A stretch of DNA of 64,000 nucleotides, from contig JALMGJ010000020.1 of assembly GCA_023362775.1 (NCBI GenBank), forward strand, positions 9,008,501 through 9,072,500. The letters run 5' to 3'. Both the position numbers and the translations under genes were made by a program. Each line of letters begins with the position of its first letter. Position 1 is the first letter of the stretch. The stretch comes from Charina bottae (lineage: Eukaryota; Chordata; Lepidosauria; Squamata; Charinaidae). Under the pieces are notes generated by a model. That model was given only the letters and a program-made list of their open reading frames with translations. It was not told where the DNA came from and did no database searches. This document shows positions 52,883-64,000 of the stretch, one piece after another.

Positions 52883-55800
52883 AGATGGTTCTTTCCAAAA
52901 CGTAAATCCAAAGGATCTCAGATAAAATATTTGACAGATCTCTGATGTCCTCAGTGCTTATTATATTTACTCAGTAAACCCAAAGTGCAGAGGGTGGAGA
53001 AAACTCCTTTATGTAGGACAGTGATTATCCAGTAGCAAGGCTTCTGGTCATTCATTAGTAAAAACCCAGGTCCATAATTTGAAAGGATGTTCTTTCAAGA
53101 GAAGATGCTATCAGGAAATTGGAGCTGCATAAAGGAGCATTTCTATATGGGTCAAGTCTATTAGCATGGAAATAGGTGTGTGTGTATGTGCACAACTGTA
53201 CCTATCCATTTTGCATCATTGGAAATCTTCAGAATAGGCTGGCTCCTTCTAAAAAGCCCTTGGTTTTAGTAATTTTAAGATAACATTTAGAGAAGGGGGT
53301 CATGCTTTTCACATTTAGAAACTTCAGGGTCCCAAACTGCTAAAAGGAAACATGCCCTGTTAGCTACTGTTGATGTCCATGAAAGACTCTTGCACCTCAT
53401 GGTACAAAGCAGATGTTTAGCAATGCCATCCAATCCTTGCACATGCCACACACAGATTATTTATGAGTTGCTCTCGTAAAGGTGCTGTCTCCTCCTATTC
53501 TTTATCAACAACGTGTGGCTAAAAAACCAGATAATGTAAACTCATACCATCTCAGCCTCTCGTGCAGCACATGTCGTGCACTAGGGGCTGTTTGGGGAGT
53601 GTGTTTGGAATTCCTGCAGTGTCGGATTTCCAGTTACCAGACCTCACATGCAGCACTGCCGCTAAGCAGGATTAGCAGACTACTATGCAACCTTATATAT
53701 TCCAGAGTTTTGATTTCTTTAGGCTTTACAGATCCATACAGAAGATATCATTTGATGACTTAAGATGCTGAGTGGAGAACAAATATAACAAAATAAAAGG
53801 CTTCATGCACCACTTGCCTTTGCATCAGACTACCAAAAAAAAAAAAAAAAAAAAGTTCCTTCACTATGCCGGGAGCATAATTTGGATAAGGACATGTTTT
53901 AAAGAAAATTAAAGAAGATAAGTTGGGTTAGCTTATCTTCTCCTTTATGCTACTGCAGTTAGGTACAATTCCACCCACAACCCAGACATCACAGAATGAA
54001 AAATTGAGGGGGAAATGGGGGTTGCTGCTCTGATTCAAATTATTTTCCTGTTCTAACCCACAGAAATAAAATGAATGATGCTAGCAATACTGCTTCCACT
54101 GAACTCTTGGGGAATAGTTGATGAGAAGCCTTGAAATGCGAAGCTGAACCTCTAGTAACAACTCGTGATATTAACAGCTGTCAAACAAAATAACTCAGCC
54201 TGATTGCTTTAACTAGTGAAATCATTCAATTAGAAAAGTCAGTGGTAGCAAATGTCAGTACACAGTCAGACTATTTTCTGTGCAGAAGAGAAAAGCCTTC
54301 CCATTATTTATTATGATGATTATTTTCAATAACCTGTTTGTTGCTATGTCCAGTTTAGTTAGGTCGTTTTCCAGGTACGTTTCTCTCTTATTCCAAAAAA
54401 ACCTTTGTGTTGCACATGTAAAAATATGTATTGTGTCTTGTATTTTGCAACTGGGATACCGCTGGAATTACTATGTTCTCCTGACACATTAATGTGTCAA
54501 TACTTTACAATGCTTTACAATACTTCGATGTTAATTTTTTTCCCCAACTGGAAAATAAAACAACAGTATCCCAGAGAATTAATACTTTATGGCAATTCTT
54601 AGATGGAACCATAACGTACTCCTGTCCCATCATGGTGAAATGGTTGTTTCCGGCATCTTGTATCAAAAACAATATTCCTGTAATTTTTTAATTTACTTGT
54701 GGAAAGTGTGATGGTTTCTCAAAAATATGAAAATTGAGTTAAGGAGAAATTATTACAAAGAGTGTTAGAGTATTTGCCACATACTGTACAATGAAATGTA
54801 AAAAATAACATTGAACTGGGTAAATAGGACCAGTTGTAAAGAACTCCAAAAAAAAATGAGCAAAAAACATGCTATAATTCTCTCCACATGTTTTTGGAAT
54901 TATATCCCACTGAACAAAATGTGTTTTGCTTCCAAAGAAACCTGCATTAGTTTGGACTGCAAATCCATCAATTGATGCACTAAAAGAATACAATAAATAC
55001 ATGAATGAATGAAGCTCAGAACATTCAAAATAGATACATATTTTCTTTAAGACTAACAGCTCCTCCCTTGCTTTACCTGGACATTATAGAGCTGACCATG
55101 ATAATAGATGGCTATTAGGTGGCTATTAATTAAGCACAATGAAAATAAAAAACACATTACACGAATGGTCCAATAGATTTTGGAATAAGCTACAAGGGAA
55201 AGTGACCACTGTCTGTCTAGCTGCTTTTTGTATTCTGATAATCTCAAGCAATGCTGGCTGCCTTTCCATGATTCCTCTTTGGAATTAAACAACTTACTGA
55301 AGAACATGTTGCTATTTTGTGACCTTTTCAAAAGTGAAAGGAGCTAAAGCCTAATGTAATGACTAGCTACTTAAATTAACAACATGTGTTTTTCTGTACG
55401 TTGTACATTGTTCAATACAACATAATACCATGAGCGTCATTAACCTCTTGGCATCAGGAATTCTCTTTTCCATGCCAAGTAGCCCTCTCTTTTGTGTTGC
55501 AACCCTTTTGACCAGGTTTAGAATGTGGGTTCCTTCTTTCTACCCTTTTGTTCCTTGAATTGACATGGGCTGAGATCTTATGGCAACATCAAACATTCAG
55601 CTGTGTGGAAAGAGAGCGTTGCATCTTCCTGAATTAACCTTTCTGATCAATCTAGAGGTGGATTCTAGCCAAAGGAAACACAATTTGGGATGGTGGAAAA
55701 CAGGCAGCTGACCGAAGCAGCACTCCTATCCCAACAGGAGGGACTGTTCACTTCTTGTTCACTTGGATTATGCACTTTGATTGTTCAGAGATGAACAAAA

Positions 55801-56094
55801 TGCTTGATATTACTGGGGAGAGGCAACCAATTCTCAGTAGCAAGGAATTGATGTAAGGTCTGGTACCCAACGTTTGGCTCTAAGCAGCAGTTAGCTGCAG
55901 ACAATGACAAGCTGTTAGAATTTGGGTACCGTGCTTTATTTATTATCCAAGCTGTCATCCCACACTATTTTCCTTGATGGAAAAAGAAATTCCAAATATT
56001 GTTATGTGGGATAAGAGGAGGTGGAAGAGAGGGAGCGCAGAGAAGCAAAGCGACACGAAATGACAGGCATGACCTCCCTTGGTTGACCTGGACT
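52883..56094. other. Unique sequence with a poly-A run
   Basis: An A20 run is at 53835-53854. No gene recognised. A 46-bp minus-strand stretch near 55090-55135 with splice-like borders was considered and rejected. Confidence 0.4.
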
Positions 56095-56100
56095 AACTTA

Positions 56101-56190
56101 AAGTTTTTATTGTAAGCCGCCCAGAGTCCCCCGACTGGGGGAGATGGGCGGTCATATAAATTTAAATAATAAGTAAAATAAATAAATAAA
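56101..56190 (+). repeat. L2-like LINE 3' end
   Basis: TTTTTATTGTAAGCCGCCCA, then GAGATGGGCGGTCATATAAA and an (AAAT)n tail. These are the same terminal words as the L2-like LINE ending at 31143. Only the last ~90 bases are present. Confidence 0.75.
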
Positions 56191-57570
56191 GGGTTGTGAA
56201 TACTCCCTCTGAAGAACACAAGAAGATCCCTAGGAATGTGATTTGGGCTGCCTTCTAGTGCTGGCATGATGCTAATGAAATCTCCTAAGCACAATAAGTA
56301 AATACATCAATGGAAAAGGTACAGACCGAGAGAGAACCAACTTGCATCAGGCATGTCATTAACTGAGCCCTGTTAATGAGGCACCTGATATCAGAAAATA
56401 AGGGGAACAGGTCTGAAGGTTAGCTTGTTAGTAACTGCCAAGATCAAGACTTGTTAGTGCACTTAAAATCAGCCTTTCTGATACTCTAACAAAAATATCC
56501 TTCTCTAGCATGCAAAGGGAAATAAAGCAATATTGGCTGTAAGGAGAAGGCGTGGGACTGCAGATGAGTACCATATTTAAAACTGCTCCTTTTGCTAGTG
56601 CTTCCCCTACACTGCAGAAACCCTAAAGCATTCTGTAAAACATGTTCATAGTCATATAAAAACACATTTTAATCAGTTCCCATTTTATACATGAAAAATC
56701 AGCTGCACTGATAAAAGAATTTTCCACAAACAATAGAAGCCATTAGCAAATCTCCTTAAGTTTTAACAAGTGGTACAGAAGATTCTAGCTCTTCAAATAT
56801 TGGATTATTATTATTATTAACATACAGGCTGATTTTTAGAAGCTGGATAAAATACTATAAAAGCAGGTTATTAATACTACTACAGAACATTTTAAAATTA
56901 TCTTTTATTTTAATTAGAGCATTCATTGGTGTTTCCCCCTGCTGTCAGTGCTCATCTGCCCTTTTGTTGTTCTGCTATTGTACAAAAAGTTGCAATGAAC
57001 TCAGAAGAGTTTGAGTTAGACTCAGAAGAGATTATATTTCCCTCAATTTTTAGACTTTTATTTCCAAATATAGTAATTCAAGCCTATTTGCTGGAACATT
57101 TATTTTTTTCATACCTAAAGCTCCAACAAAGTTCACCATCTTTGTTTAAAATATTTTTGTCATTTCTTTTGTTTAGATATTGCAATGTGGATGCCCACCT
57201 ATGTGTTTTTTTAATATAACAGAAATGCATCATATCTCTATTTCCTCTACTTTGCATGACATTTATATGCTGGCATATATAAAAGTATTTAGTTGGTAAG
57301 AAGGTGTTTTGGGAAGTAACAACAGGATTTTATATTGTGGACAACCATGTTATTGTTGTTTTCCCAGTTCCGGAATGCTCCAGATTCTTTCAATACAGTC
57401 TAGTCATCCACTTTCCCCAGATTCAAGAAAAAGCAGTTCCAGTGAACATTTGTGGCAAATGTTGCAGGAAAGAGCCATCAAATCTCACTTTTGGCACTGT
57501 TTTTGGCCCTATCTGGACTGAGATTCTCTTCAAGAAGAAGAAAAGTTTTCATAGCTTAAATAAGTGACAA
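56191..57570. other. Unique AT-rich sequence
   Basis: No gene recognised. Frames at 56926-57219 and 57304-57567 (plus) have no motifs. Confidence 0.4.
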
Positions 57571-57594
57571 GATGATGATGATGATGATGATGAT
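57571..57594. repeat. (GAT)n microsatellite
   Basis: Eight GAT units. Confidence 0.9.
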
Positions 57595-57720
57595 TTCTAA
57601 TCAGATAATCAGATGGTAGATTGGAAATCAGGATGGGAGGCATCCATTTACATTTAATCGTTAATTTATGTTTATAGGTCTTAATTTGTTAAAAAAATGG
57701 ATTGCATTCATTAGCAATGT

Positions 57721-57820
57721 TTTTTTTGTATCCGTTCAATCGTGTCTGATTCTTGGAGACTGCCTGGACAAGTCCCTGCAGTTTTCTTGGCAAAGTTTTT
57801 CAGAAGTGATTTGCCATTGA
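57721..57820 (-). repeat. Tail fragment of the BovB-tailed SINE
   Basis: Inverted, it reads CAATGGCAAATCACTTCTGA, then TTGCCAAGAAAACTGCAGGG, TTGTCCAGGCAGTCTCCAAG and CAGACACGATTGAACGG. This is the tail half of the element at 15812-16040, without its tRNA head. Confidence 0.7.
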
Positions 57821-58904
57821 TATACTAGTGCTAATAATGACAATCAAGTGACATTAACAGCGCCAACGGTATATTTAGGTTCTCCTTGGCCACCAGTATG
57901 CATCTTTGCACTAACTAGAGAACGCAACTGACGGTTTCCTGCTTTCCTATATCCAGCAAAGAGTTAACCTCTGACTGCTGCATGTGGTTGGAACATAAAT
58001 GCAACCTCCCCAAGAGAACATCGGAAATTTTGAGTATCTGGAGGACCTCACACTACTCCTCCAAATATTGCTGGGTTACAATATTATTTGAAGGAAAGAT
58101 GTGCAGCCACGCATTAAAGAGCAGCTCTCCATGGTTTGGGCTCCCTTTCATGCTGCTGATATCTACAGACATCCCATCTCTCTTCCTCCCCACTCTTTCT
58201 TTGGGGAAGATCAATAGCACTTCCCAGCTCCTGACTTTGGCTCTTCCTTCCTCCTTCCTTTTTGGGGAGAAGCTTTTTCAAACACCTTCTACCCTATCTC
58301 TGAATTTTGCAGTGCACCAGCAATGACTGTAAAAGGTTGGGAAATTCAGGGGACGGGGACAGCCATTCAAGGGAAAGCGAACTTTTAGGGATGTACTGAT
58401 GTATTACTTGGTGATGTACTGATGTGCTACTTTTAGGGATACACTGAAGTTGCTCACTGGAAGTTTAAGGCATGATCCATTTTATTTCAAGAGGGTGGTG
58501 CTTTTTTTCTTTTCAGGAATCTTGGTTAGCTGCTTTAAGCAATTTTTGGACATGGGGATGGAAATTTTGCCCTTGGCAAAAGATCTTGGAAGAAAACCAT
58601 GAAATTGATAGCATACTTGTGCTTCTTAGCACGTTTTGAATGCTAAACCCATCTTAGTGGCAACAGGAAGCACTAATCCTAATTAGTGGGAATTCTAATA
58701 AAAGAATTTTGTGTCACATAGTTGATGTGCTGTTCTTAATAAAAAGTTCTTATTCTCTGTAATAACTAAATATGACTTCGTTCTAAAAAGTACAAATACT
58801 GTCTTTCCTGGAAATGAACTTTGTCCTACTTCTGCTCCTGATTAAAAGTGATTGATCAGACCATATTATTTGAGTGATGTTTAACCTGCATTGATTATCT
58901 ATTT
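57821..58904. other. Unique sequence, no gene recognised
   Basis: A 114-codon frame at 57982-58326 (plus) lacks recognisable motifs. Confidence 0.4.
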
Positions 58905-59042
58905 TTTTTGGGGCTCAGTTTAAGACACTAGTTCTTACTTTTAAAGGCCCTAAGCAGGATACCTTGAGTATTACTGAAATAAATAGGGGGAGTTGGGCGG
59001 TGATAAATCTAATAAATAAATAAAAATAAAATAAATAAATCA
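58905..59042 (+). repeat. L2-like LINE C-terminal and 3'-end relic
   Basis: CTCAGTTTAAGACACTAGTT then TTTAAAGGCCCTAAGCAGGA corresponds to the FKVLVITFKALHGTGPGY region of the L2-like protein. It is followed by GGGGGAGTTGGGCGGTGATA and an (AAAT)n tail, with internal deletions. Confidence 0.65.
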
Positions 59043-60348
59043 AATAAAGAAAACTTTGGCTAGATTGTACTGTTTTTACCCATCTGGCTTTATAATATAA
59101 GGATGTAAAGCAGCTATATTATTCTAGTTTCAAAGAAGTTCATCCCCTTCATATATTGTCTCCCTATTTCACATTTCATAAATCCTGCATTTAATTATTC
59201 CCCAATTTTTAATATAAATTAATTCCACATTCCATTCCATTGTACATTTGCAACAGTGCATTTGATCCTACTTCAGGATGATCTGTCTACTGCATAAACC
59301 CTCCCACCTCCTAGCACTCCAGATGACATTGCCAACTTTTGACAATAAAACACCCACATTTTGGCATCATGATTTTTAGTTTGTTTTGGGGGTGGTGGTT
59401 AAATACTGGCCTCCCATTCTCAAACCTGCCCCCTCTGCCCTTAGCACACCAAAAGAATATGATTGGTGTTGTCATAATGCCTCCATGCAGCTTTCTGCAG
59501 CCCTCCAAAAACAATGGGAGGGTGAGTTGTGATCATTAAGCTTCCACAAGTTGCCCATTACTTTATGAACTGAAGAAGATATACAGTGCAATTCAGAAGT
59601 CCAGATGGCTTATTCCCAGATAAATCGAAATAGCAGTCTTAATGATTAATATGATAGAGTTAGCAGCACTTCTATGAAACTGGGTAAACAGAGTTCTGAA
59701 CTATTTTTTAATTATTCAGTTAACTTTCAGATGCTTCTGTACTGTGTACATGATGTTCATTAAACTCAACCTACTGTGACCAAATTAAGTGTAACATATA
59801 GCTGCTTAAGTGTGCAAACTATTTCAGTGTAGTATCTGTTAGAAGTATAGGTCAAGATTCTCTAATGCAAATGAGAAATGCTCCTGCACAAACAAGAGAA
59901 GACAACATTTCCTTACACTAACACCTCTCACAATTCATAGGGTACTATTTACAAGGCCTATTGATTTGAAGAAGGCAACTGGAGCAGGCACAGAAAATTG
60001 AAAAGCTACTTTGGTCCAAGTAAAGGACCACCCATGATGGCATGGATCTCACCCCCCAAAATGAATCCTGATACTTGCCTAAAGCAAGCAGTATGGCCAA
60101 TCATAGCACAAGTAGTCACCAGAGTATAAAATGGCATACACAAAATACATTTTTAAAAAAATCACAGATAGGAAAATAGGAGTGTGTTGACTTTAAAAAT
60201 GTGTTTAAAAAGCTTCAATTGATACCATGAAGTTATTTTTTTCTTGCCAAGAAGCTATTACTCTAGGGTGGCAAACTGATGATGCAAGCTGGAATGTTTT
60301 TTCTCCTTGTGTAGGGTAGCCACATAAAGTAAAAGGAAAAAAAGAAAA
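59043..60348. other. Unique AT-rich sequence
   Basis: Nothing recognised. Confidence 0.4.
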
Positions 60349-60359
60349 TTAGTACATTA

Positions 60360-60664
60360 AAAAAAAGGTAAAGGTTTTCCCCTGCACAGTTGTGTCCGGC
60401 TCTAGGGGCCGATGCTCATCTCCGTTTCTTAGCCTAAGAGCCAGTGCTATCCGAAGACGCTGCCGCGGTCATGTGGCTGGCATGATGCGCGTGGAACGCT
60501 GTTACCATCCCACCGAAGTGGTACCTATTCATCTACTTGCATTTGCATGCTTTCGAATTGCTAGGTTGGCAAGAGCTGGGGCGAGTGCGGGAGCTCACTC
60601 CGTCACGCGGCGCTCGGGTCTTGGACCGCCAACCTTCCGATCGACAAGCCTGACGTCTTAACCC
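60360..60664 (-). mobile_element. Sauria-type SINE
   Basis: Inverted copy of the SINE at 25956, with AGGTAAAGG-type tail complement at its left end. The 11-bp TSD TTAGTACATTA lies at 60349-60359 and 60665-60675. The right end stops at the inverse of GGGTTAAGACGTC, so the first bases of the tRNA head (the start of the A box) are missing: a slight 5' truncation. Confidence 0.88.
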
Positions 60665-60675
60665 TTAGTACATTA

Positions 60676-62239
60676 GCTATCCCAAAATAATTGTTGCTGT
60701 TACTAAAATTTTATTTAGTACAGGTAGTATGCTACATATTTATTTTATGAAGTATGGATCAGCAAAATGTGAGTCCAGATAAAGACCATCGTTCATGAAA
60801 GTTGGGGATAGGTCCAATTTTTTTCTCATTCTTGGAGCCAGCAAATAACATAACTAGACATATGATTCCCATAATTCTCATCTTCCTTCTCAATCAGCAA
60901 ATATCAATGAACAGGGTAATATTATATGTGCCTTCCCCTAAATAATTTTTTCAGCAACTATTAATTGGAATTAATACTCGAAAACTCTTTTGCAATAGTT
61001 TAATGTTGAAGAATCTGATTAAGAAAATTGCTCATCTATTATATAGATTTTATGTACAAAATTCCATGTGTTGATTACAGTATGTGTGTGTATGTATGCA
61101 TTCTATAAATGAACAGTAATATTTAACTAAAAGATAGAACATGAACAAAAGAAATGGCCAGGCCTAAGCTTTTCTGTGTTTGTCTCATATTAAAACATTG
61201 CCATGTCCTATGTTTTCTATATTTAGAACATGACACTAAATTGTGAAATAAAAATAAAATGATATAAATAACAGGCTTTATAAACAGAGAATTGAGCTGT
61301 AAAATTGATAAACAACCCAGAATGATACAAGAGCTAACAGTTCTAAACAATAAGCAAACATCTGAAAAAGTAACAAGTGTTGATACGGGGTTATTAAAAG
61401 CTACCATCTGCTTATTGATAGAAGAGAAACAGAATGGTAACTAAACTAGATGGTTGTGCAAAGCGGTGTTCGTGTAATTCAAGCTGGCTTTGAACAGGGA
61501 AAACCCTCTGTTTTATAGGGTGCATAATCTTAGCTGGCTTAAAACAGCCCAACCCACTGTACTATTTGTCTTTTAGGGGGAAAAGAGATACTTTGCATGT
61601 AAAAGATCTCCAAGGAGAGCTGGAAAGACTCTGGCTTCATACCCCAAAGCATGACTGAACGCCAGCAAAATGAGCTAGATAAACCACTGATCTGATACGG
61701 TATGTAGAGAACCTCTTAAGCTCCCCCCCGCCCCCATTGCATTGCCATGAGGCTGCTGTGTCACTTTATGGCTTGAGAGGAGAAGAATGAGGAGCAACCA
61801 GCATTCCCTAAGAACGATTTGCTGCTCTGAAGATATTCCTATCGCCTTCCCTCTGCTTTGATTGGTATTTATTGTCAAGCTGCTATTGATCTGCAAGCTG
61901 CAACCTCCTGTGCTTTATATCTAATGCACATAGTTTTCCTGCTATGGCTGATGGACAGGTAACATTGTAAAAAAACAAACAAACAAAAAAAAACAGACAG
62001 AAAACAAAGACAAAAAAACAACAACCAACCCTCAATAAATTCCTGGGCTACAAACAAACAAACAGATTAGATTCTAAGTGCACAATCCCATGATGATAAC
62101 CTAAAGAGAAATAAACAGTATTATGAACTTTCTCCCCAGCCCACCCTCAACAGCCCTGGGCTTACAAAATGGCTTAGAAAGCTGATTCTAACATTCATAA
62201 TAAAAGTTTGTAGCATTTGCCAGCTCCACAGCATGTAGG
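60676..62239. other. Unique sequence with an A-rich (AAAC-like) stretch
   Basis: A-rich, AAAC-containing low-complexity sequence at about 61968-62065. No gene recognised. Confidence 0.4.
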
Positions 62240-62244
62240 AAGGC

Positions 62245-62850
62245 AAAGTCAAGAGTAGATTTGTTTGTTTCTTTGTTTGACTCGTATGACCGCCCATCTC
62301 ATATAATGACTCTAGGCGGCTCATAACAATCCATAAAACATAATTAAAAACATACCCTTCCCCCAGGCGCCAGACCAAACATCCTTATAGCTCAGCCCCC
62401 CCATCTTAGCCCAATGCCTGGGGGAAGAACCAGGTCCTCACAGCCCTCCGGAAGGCTAAAAGGGTAGGGGTCCCTCTGATCTCCGGTGGGAGGCTGTTCC
62501 AAAGGACTGGGGCAACCACTGAGAAGGCATGCCTCCGAGGTCCCATCAGGTGGCAACATTTAAGGGAGGGGACCTGTAGCGCACCCACTCTATCTAACCT
62601 AGTAGGACGGGCAGATACCCTCAGGAAGAGGCGGTCCCACAAGTAACCTGGCCCTGTGTTATGTAGGGCTTTGAAGGTGATAACCAGCACCTTGAACTGC
62701 ACCCGGAAAGCAACTGGAAGCCAGTGCAGCTCACGCAGCAGTCGTGTTACCCGGGTGAACCGTAGGACACCCAAAACTGCGCATGCCGCTGCATTCTGGA
62801 CCAGTTGTAGCTTCCGGATGGTCTTCATAAACAGAAGCTGCTAAACTATG
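62245..62850 (-). mobile_element. 5'-truncated L2-like LINE fragment
   Basis: Minus-strand 3' end with an AAAC-type tail (62258-62279, inverted) and a GGGCGG(T) end near 62290-62320. The C-terminal coding region lies upstream of it. Homologous to 30430-31130 of the plus-strand L2-like copy. No TSD found. Confidence 0.75.
62406..62828 (-). pseudogene. L2-like LINE protein, C-terminal 140 residues
   Basis: An open frame with KTIRRKLQLV-type start (actual KTIRKLQLVQNAAA), then LLRELHWLPVAFRVQFKVLV, ALHNTGPGYLWDR and LWNSLPPEIRG, ending near FFPQALG. It aligns without gaps with the C-terminus encoded after 30430 by the other L2-like copy. There is no RT catalytic core, so it is a truncated fragment; the open frame reflects limited decay, not function. 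Confidence 0.8.
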
Positions 62851-64000
62851 TCCACAAAAGCTTAGCTCAGATTTGGCACTTCTACAAAATGGTTTCACTG
62901 CTTTAATGCTGACTTCAATGTCGTGACTGTTACGTAGTCTGTGCGGATCAAGTCCACAATTGACTAATGTCCAATGCTCGGAGACTTGTAGATAAAAGTT
63001 AGGAGAATCTTCTTTACATTCATCTCAAAGCCTGCAAGTACTTGAGCTAATATCAGACTCCCCCTCCTCCCCAAAAATGACTTTACTACTCTAGAGAGTC
63101 ATACAAATAAGGCCTATTTACAACTGCAGGTGGATTCCCCACTCCCCACTCCCTCGAATTTTCTCTCTTTTTTTCCCCCCCACGCCTGTTACAGAGACAC
63201 CTCAGCTCTCTGTATCCTTAGCAGCTAATGCAGGTCGAGCCCCCAAAGGGCTATTTCAGAACGCTCAGAGATCTCTAGATAAATGTAAGATGATCTTTGG
63301 GTTTTCTTGTGCTGATTCCATTTTAATGAGCAATGGGAATAATTAAAAAACTGGTAGTTCCATATGACCTATTTTCCTTCTTTTTATTAGATTTTGGATG
63401 CTATCATATCAAGTGTACAATGTTTGTTTTTCATGTTTGTTTCTCAACTATTTCAATAAAAAATAGGTTTTTTTCCTACTTGGAAAACAATTTTATTTTT
63501 CAAAAATGGAAATTGATAACCCACACGTCAAATGCTGTCATATAATAACACTGTTGCTGTTGACACCTTGATCCAAGTAAAAAAATGTTTGCATCGAGTT
63601 TCAACTAAGAAATCCTACTGAGATTACTTGTGCTTGCCAAATTTGTTTCTTATCTATAGATTACGTTATTTCCCCAGGAAAGCAAAGGGTCTAAGTAAAT
63701 CAAAATGCTTCAATTTAATGTCTCACGACCCACTCCTGATTCCCTGGTTGCTCCTTGTATCAGGAGTCACCCTGATTGAATATACTTGATTTTGCATCCT
63801 CGACTCCAGAGATGATGGTGTGGCACCAGTTTCTAGAACACAGCCTAAAAAAAAAACCTGCTGAATATGCAGTCCTCATTCTCAGTAAGAAATTAACTTT
63901 GAAGTGGAATACAACTGGTAGGCAGCTCATTTTCCTTCAAGGATAACACCCTCCTTCCTCTCACTTCCGATGGCTGTTATGTCGTGTTGAGAATGTTCTG
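62851..64000. other. Unique sequence to the window end
   Basis: C/T-rich low-complexity stretch near 63130-63185. No gene recognised. Confidence 0.4.

Noticed and set aside
55090..55135. 46-bp minus-strand mini-exon with a good-looking donor (CAG/GTAAAG)
   Set aside because: The acceptor side is AT-rich and weak, the peptide is not recognisable, and such pairs occur often by chance.

Overview
This is a stretch of vertebrate nuclear DNA, almost certainly from a squamate reptile. Two things point there: three copies of a tRNA-derived SINE of the Sauria type, with a tail related to the BovB LINE, and four copies of the BovB (RTE-clade) LINE itself. L2-like LINEs with (AAAC)n or (AAAT)n tails and many hAT-type MITEs add support. 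The exact species cannot be read from the window. Nothing prokaryotic or viral was seen. Nearly all long open reading frames belong to retrotransposons.

Layout. 0-3 kb: mostly unique sequence, with a weak candidate terminal exon (1185-1259, minus) and a solo LTR (2128-2581). 3.2-10.3 kb: two full-length BovB copies of one subfamily in head-to-head orientation (3411-6633 minus, 7041-10243 plus). Each has its own target-site duplication (TSD), and together they form a ~3.2 kb inverted repeat around a 407-bp spacer; the first copy sits inside an older L2-like relic. 10.8-11.6 kb: a CpG-rich island, probably a promoter. 13.9-14.5 kb: a mariner-type transposase relic. 16.56-19.76 kb: a full-length BovB of a second subfamily with an uninterrupted 1028-codon reading frame. 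20-29 kb: unique DNA with hAT MITEs, a Sauria SINE and a second SINE family. 29.2-31.1 kb: an L2-like LINE with three nonsense codons. 31.4-37.7 kb: a probable 3'-terminal coding exon on the minus strand (37349-37709) with a strong splice acceptor, followed by what may be its 3' UTR. 39-43 kb: a cluster of MITEs, including two placed back to back in one 8-bp target. 45.5-48.4 kb: a 5'-truncated BovB nested in the tail of a Sauria SINE. 50.6-52.9 kb: another LINE with a C-terminal zinc finger and an inverted 5' part. 53-64 kb: mostly unique DNA with L2 and SINE fragments.

How the parts relate. BovB supplies an endonuclease and reverse transcriptase that recognise a 3' tail shared by the Sauria SINEs and by one of the two tRNA-headed SINE types here; the other type carries a different, L2-like tail. 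So two LINE machineries and their SINE clients sit side by side. Host coding content is small: one well-supported exon (tentatively Par-3 family, PARD3B-like) and two weak exon candidates. Insertion boundaries were read by eye from matching flanks and may be off by a base or two.
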